Origin: Thermoproteota archaeon
Lineage (GTDB): Archaea; Korarchaeota; Korarchaeia; Korarchaeales; Korarchaeaceae
DNA length: 7,528 nt
Reading direction: 5' to 3'
Assembly (NCBI GenBank): GCA_021158805.1
Contig: JAGGTZ010000014.1
Span: forward strand, 1-7,528
In this document: positions 6,378-7,528 of the stretch, one piece after another
Position numbering within the stretch: position 1 is the first letter of the stretch
Layout of the letters: every line of letters starts with the position of its first letter
The notes under the pieces: generated by a model
Seen by the model: the letters and a program-made list of their open reading frames with translations, nothing else
Databases searched by the model: none
What the model was told of the DNA's origin: nothing
Translations under genes and position numbers: made by a program

Positions 6378-7392
6378 TCTTATGAGCTATAGTTAGCGCC
6401 TTTACAATCAGATCAGGCCTTATACCAGCTTCTTCGGCAGTTGTAGGGACGCCTGCTTCCCTCAACTTCTCCTTTATCCACTTCCAATCCTGTCCTTGCA
6501 GATAGGCCATCATTATTGTCCCTAGGGCGCACTGGATTCCGTGAGGTGCCGACTTAATACCCTCCTTAGATGCTACCATGTCTAGTGCATGACTGAACAT
6601 ATGCTCACTGCCGCTAGCTGGTCTCGAGCTGCCAGCTATACTTATAGCTACACCACTACCGATCAGTGCCTTAACTAAGATTCTAGTTGATTCCTCTAAC
6701 CCAGATCTTATCTCAGAGGCATGATCTGTAGCTATCTTAGCACTCAAAAGGGACATTGATGCAGCATACTCGCTGTAGGGCTCATCTTTAAGCTTATGAG
6801 CTAGTTCCCAGTCTCTAACAGCTGTGATCTTGGCAACTAAGTCCCCGAACCCTGACTTGAAGGTAATTTTTGGGGATCTATTTATTATGTTGGTATCAGC
6901 TATTACTGCTGTAGGCGCCTCTACTCCCCTTATACCCTCACCTAATTTAGCTTCAGCCTCTCTAGAGAGTGAAAAGTTGACTGCAGGTGAGGCTATACCA
7001 TCGTGGCTGGCTGAAGTAGGTACTGTAACATATCTAACACCTAGTTTGGCCGCGGCCAATTTAGTGACATCTAAGGGCTTTCCGCCACCTACACCAATCA
7101 AGAAGTTAACCTCATTAGAGTAGGCTTCATTAACGACAGATAGGACGTCCTTTATGCTACCCTCACTAGCTATAATATGGTTAACAGCTACTTCTCCTTC
7201 TAATATGGAGATAAGCTCCTCTGCTATGCTCTTTGTCTCAGTAGGCCCACTAACCACTATAGCCTTCCCGACCATATCAAGATTTGCTAGGACATCGGGT
7301 GTCTCCCTTAGAGCTCCAGGCCCGAAGATTATGTAGCGTGGACTTTCTATCCTCTCCAGACCCTTCCCTGATATCAGTTTGTTATCCACCAT
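6292..7392 (-). CDS. egsA: sn-Glycerol-1-phosphate dehydrogenase, NAD(P)-dependent
   Basis: This enzyme reduces dihydroxyacetone phosphate to sn-glycerol-1-phosphate, the first committed step of archaeal ether-lipid backbone synthesis, in the cytoplasm. The 366-residue product is full length for the iron-alcohol-dehydrogenase-like G1P dehydrogenase family. Counting from the ATG at 7392, the nucleotide-binding segment is GVGGGKPLDVTK (100-111), followed by PTSASHDGIASP (125-136), diagnostic for the family. Likely metal ligands are D184 in GFGDLVAK, H264 in SEHMFSHALD and H284 in PHGIQ. Close to the same start is a TTG at 7395 giving one more residue. I prefer the ATG because there is no Shine-Dalgarno and a TATA-like element about 24 bp upstream fits a leaderless transcript. 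It is divergent from the gene at the right edge and overlaps the membrane-protein gene tail-to-tail by 86 bp. No terminator-like T run is visible just beyond its stop. Confidence 0.96.
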   Translation of the reverse strand: MVDNKLISGKGLERIESPRYIIFGPGALRETPDVLANLDMVGKAIVVSGPTETKSIAEELISILEGEVAVNHIIASEGSIKDVLSVVNEAYSNEVNFLIGVGGGKPLDVTKLAAAKLGVRYVTVPTSASHDGIASPAVNFSLSREAEAKLGEGIRGVEAPTAVIADTNIINRSPKITFKSGFGDLVAKITAVRDWELAHKLKDEPYSEYAASMSLLSAKIATDHASEIRSGLEESTRILVKALIGSGVAISIAGSSRPASGSEHMFSHALDMVASKEGIKSAPHGIQCALGTIMMAYLQGQDWKWIKEKLREAGVPTTAEEAGIRPDLIVKALTIAHKIRNRYTILGESGLTERAAEKLARATGVI

Positions 7393-7410
7393 CAATTCTT
7401 GATGGAACTA

Positions 7411-7420
7411 GAAATAAAAG
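7411..7420 (-). promoter_or_regulatory. Candidate TATA box for egsA
   Basis: On the minus strand this reads CTTTTATTTC, centred about 24 bp before the ATG at 7392. That is close to the usual archaeal TATA distance if the transcript begins at the start codon. The lack of a Shine-Dalgarno agrees with leaderless initiation. Confidence 0.45.
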
Positions 7421-7433
7421 ATTACTCCAGCCA

Positions 7434-7447
7434 GTTACCTAGGTGAC
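7434..7447. repeat. 14-bp near-palindrome between divergent genes
   Basis: GTTACCTAGGTGAC is symmetric about 7440/7441 apart from one mismatched pair (7436/7445), with a perfect ACCTAGGT core. It sits between the two candidate TATA boxes of the divergent genes, where a regulator could act on both. Function is inference. Confidence 0.3.
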
Positions 7448-7454
7448 CGATAAG

Positions 7455-7463
7455 CCTTAATTA
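7455..7463 (+). promoter_or_regulatory. Candidate TATA box for the right-edge gene
   Basis: CCTTAATTA is centred about 22 bp before the ATG at 7481 and 34 bp before the ATG at 7493. The first distance is slightly short for a leaderless start and the second would leave a short leader. Its last bases overlap the inverted repeat at 7461-7479. Confidence 0.35.
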
Positions 7464-7479
7464 GGGAGATTGTCCCTAA
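7461..7479. repeat. Perfect 7-bp inverted repeat between TATA box and start codon (operator candidate)
   Basis: TTAGGGA-GATTG-TCCCTAA is a perfect inverted repeat with 7-bp arms and a 5-base centre. It touches the candidate TATA box on its left and ends two bases before the ATG at 7481, so a bound protein would block RNA polymerase or TFB. This is the usual position for an archaeal repressor site. The regulator is unknown. Confidence 0.45.
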
Positions 7480-7480
7480 C

Positions 7481-7528
7481 ATGGGACATGGAATGGACAA
7501 CAAGGCTAAGGTCGCAGTACTGCTTAAC
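7481..7528 (+). CDS. Start of an unidentified gene, 3'-partial
   Basis: An ATG at 7481 opens a frame that stays open to the right edge for 16 codons (MGHGMDNKAKVAVLLN). A second in-frame ATG at 7493 is an equally good start on sequence grounds. The KVAVLLN stretch looks like a first beta strand of an alpha/beta fold, but it is too short to assign. The evidence for a gene is its position: divergent from egsA, with a TATA-like element and an operator-like repeat directly upstream. Confidence 0.5.
   Translation, partial: MGHGMDNKAKVAVLLN

Noticed and set aside
6824..7336. Two plus-strand open frames opposite egsA
   Set aside because: They are antisense to the conserved nucleotide-binding and metal-site region of egsA and have no ribosome site or family signature.
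1..7528. CRISPR array, tRNA/rRNA genes, insertion sequence or defence island
   Set aside because: No regularly spaced repeats, cloverleaf-like segments, transposase-like frame or terminal repeats were seen; recognised genes are metabolic or translational.

Overview
The window is archaeal. It carries a glycerol-1-phosphate dehydrogenase (the archaeal lipid-stereochemistry enzyme), a complete ABCE1/Rli1 ribosome-recycling ATPase with two N-terminal [4Fe-4S] clusters, and a two-subunit indolepyruvate:ferredoxin oxidoreductase of the type known from anaerobic peptide-fermenting archaea. Arginine is mostly AGA/AGG and ATA isoleucine is frequent, as in many thermophilic archaea. A TACK-type or Korarchaeota-like thermophile is my best guess, but the sequence alone does not fix the lineage.

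Layout. Bases 1-1200 (+) hold the 3' part of a gene related to the alpha subunit of ADP-forming acyl-CoA synthetase; its frame is open to the left edge. A 126-bp AT-rich gap (1201-1326) with inverted repeats and a TATA-like element precedes a tight plus-strand cluster: iorA (1327-3249), iorB (3246-3854), ABCE1 (3859-5637) and an unrecognised multi-pass membrane protein (5634-6377). Junctions in the cluster are 4-bp overlaps or a 4-bp gap. Each downstream gene has a non-ATG start (GTG, TTG, TTG) with a good Shine-Dalgarno sequence inside the end of the gene before it, so the four are probably one translationally coupled transcript. The membrane-protein gene then runs 86 bp tail-to-tail into egsA, which lies on the minus strand (6292-7392). 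A short divergent promoter region (7393-7480) with two palindromes separates egsA from the first 16 codons of a plus-strand gene cut by the right edge.

How the genes may work together. IorAB oxidatively decarboxylates aryl-pyruvates from aromatic amino-acid transamination to aryl-acetyl-CoA, reducing ferredoxin. ADP-forming acyl-CoA synthetase would then normally release the acid and make ATP, and in Pyrococcus furiosus an ADP-forming synthetase alpha subunit gene also sits beside iorAB. Here the alpha-like protein has lost the loop with the phosphorylated histidine and has changed two other catalytic motifs, so it may not do the standard reaction. The coupling of catabolic IorAB to the translation factor ABCE1 and a membrane protein is the other notable feature. 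No CRISPR array, tRNA, rRNA or insertion sequence was seen.
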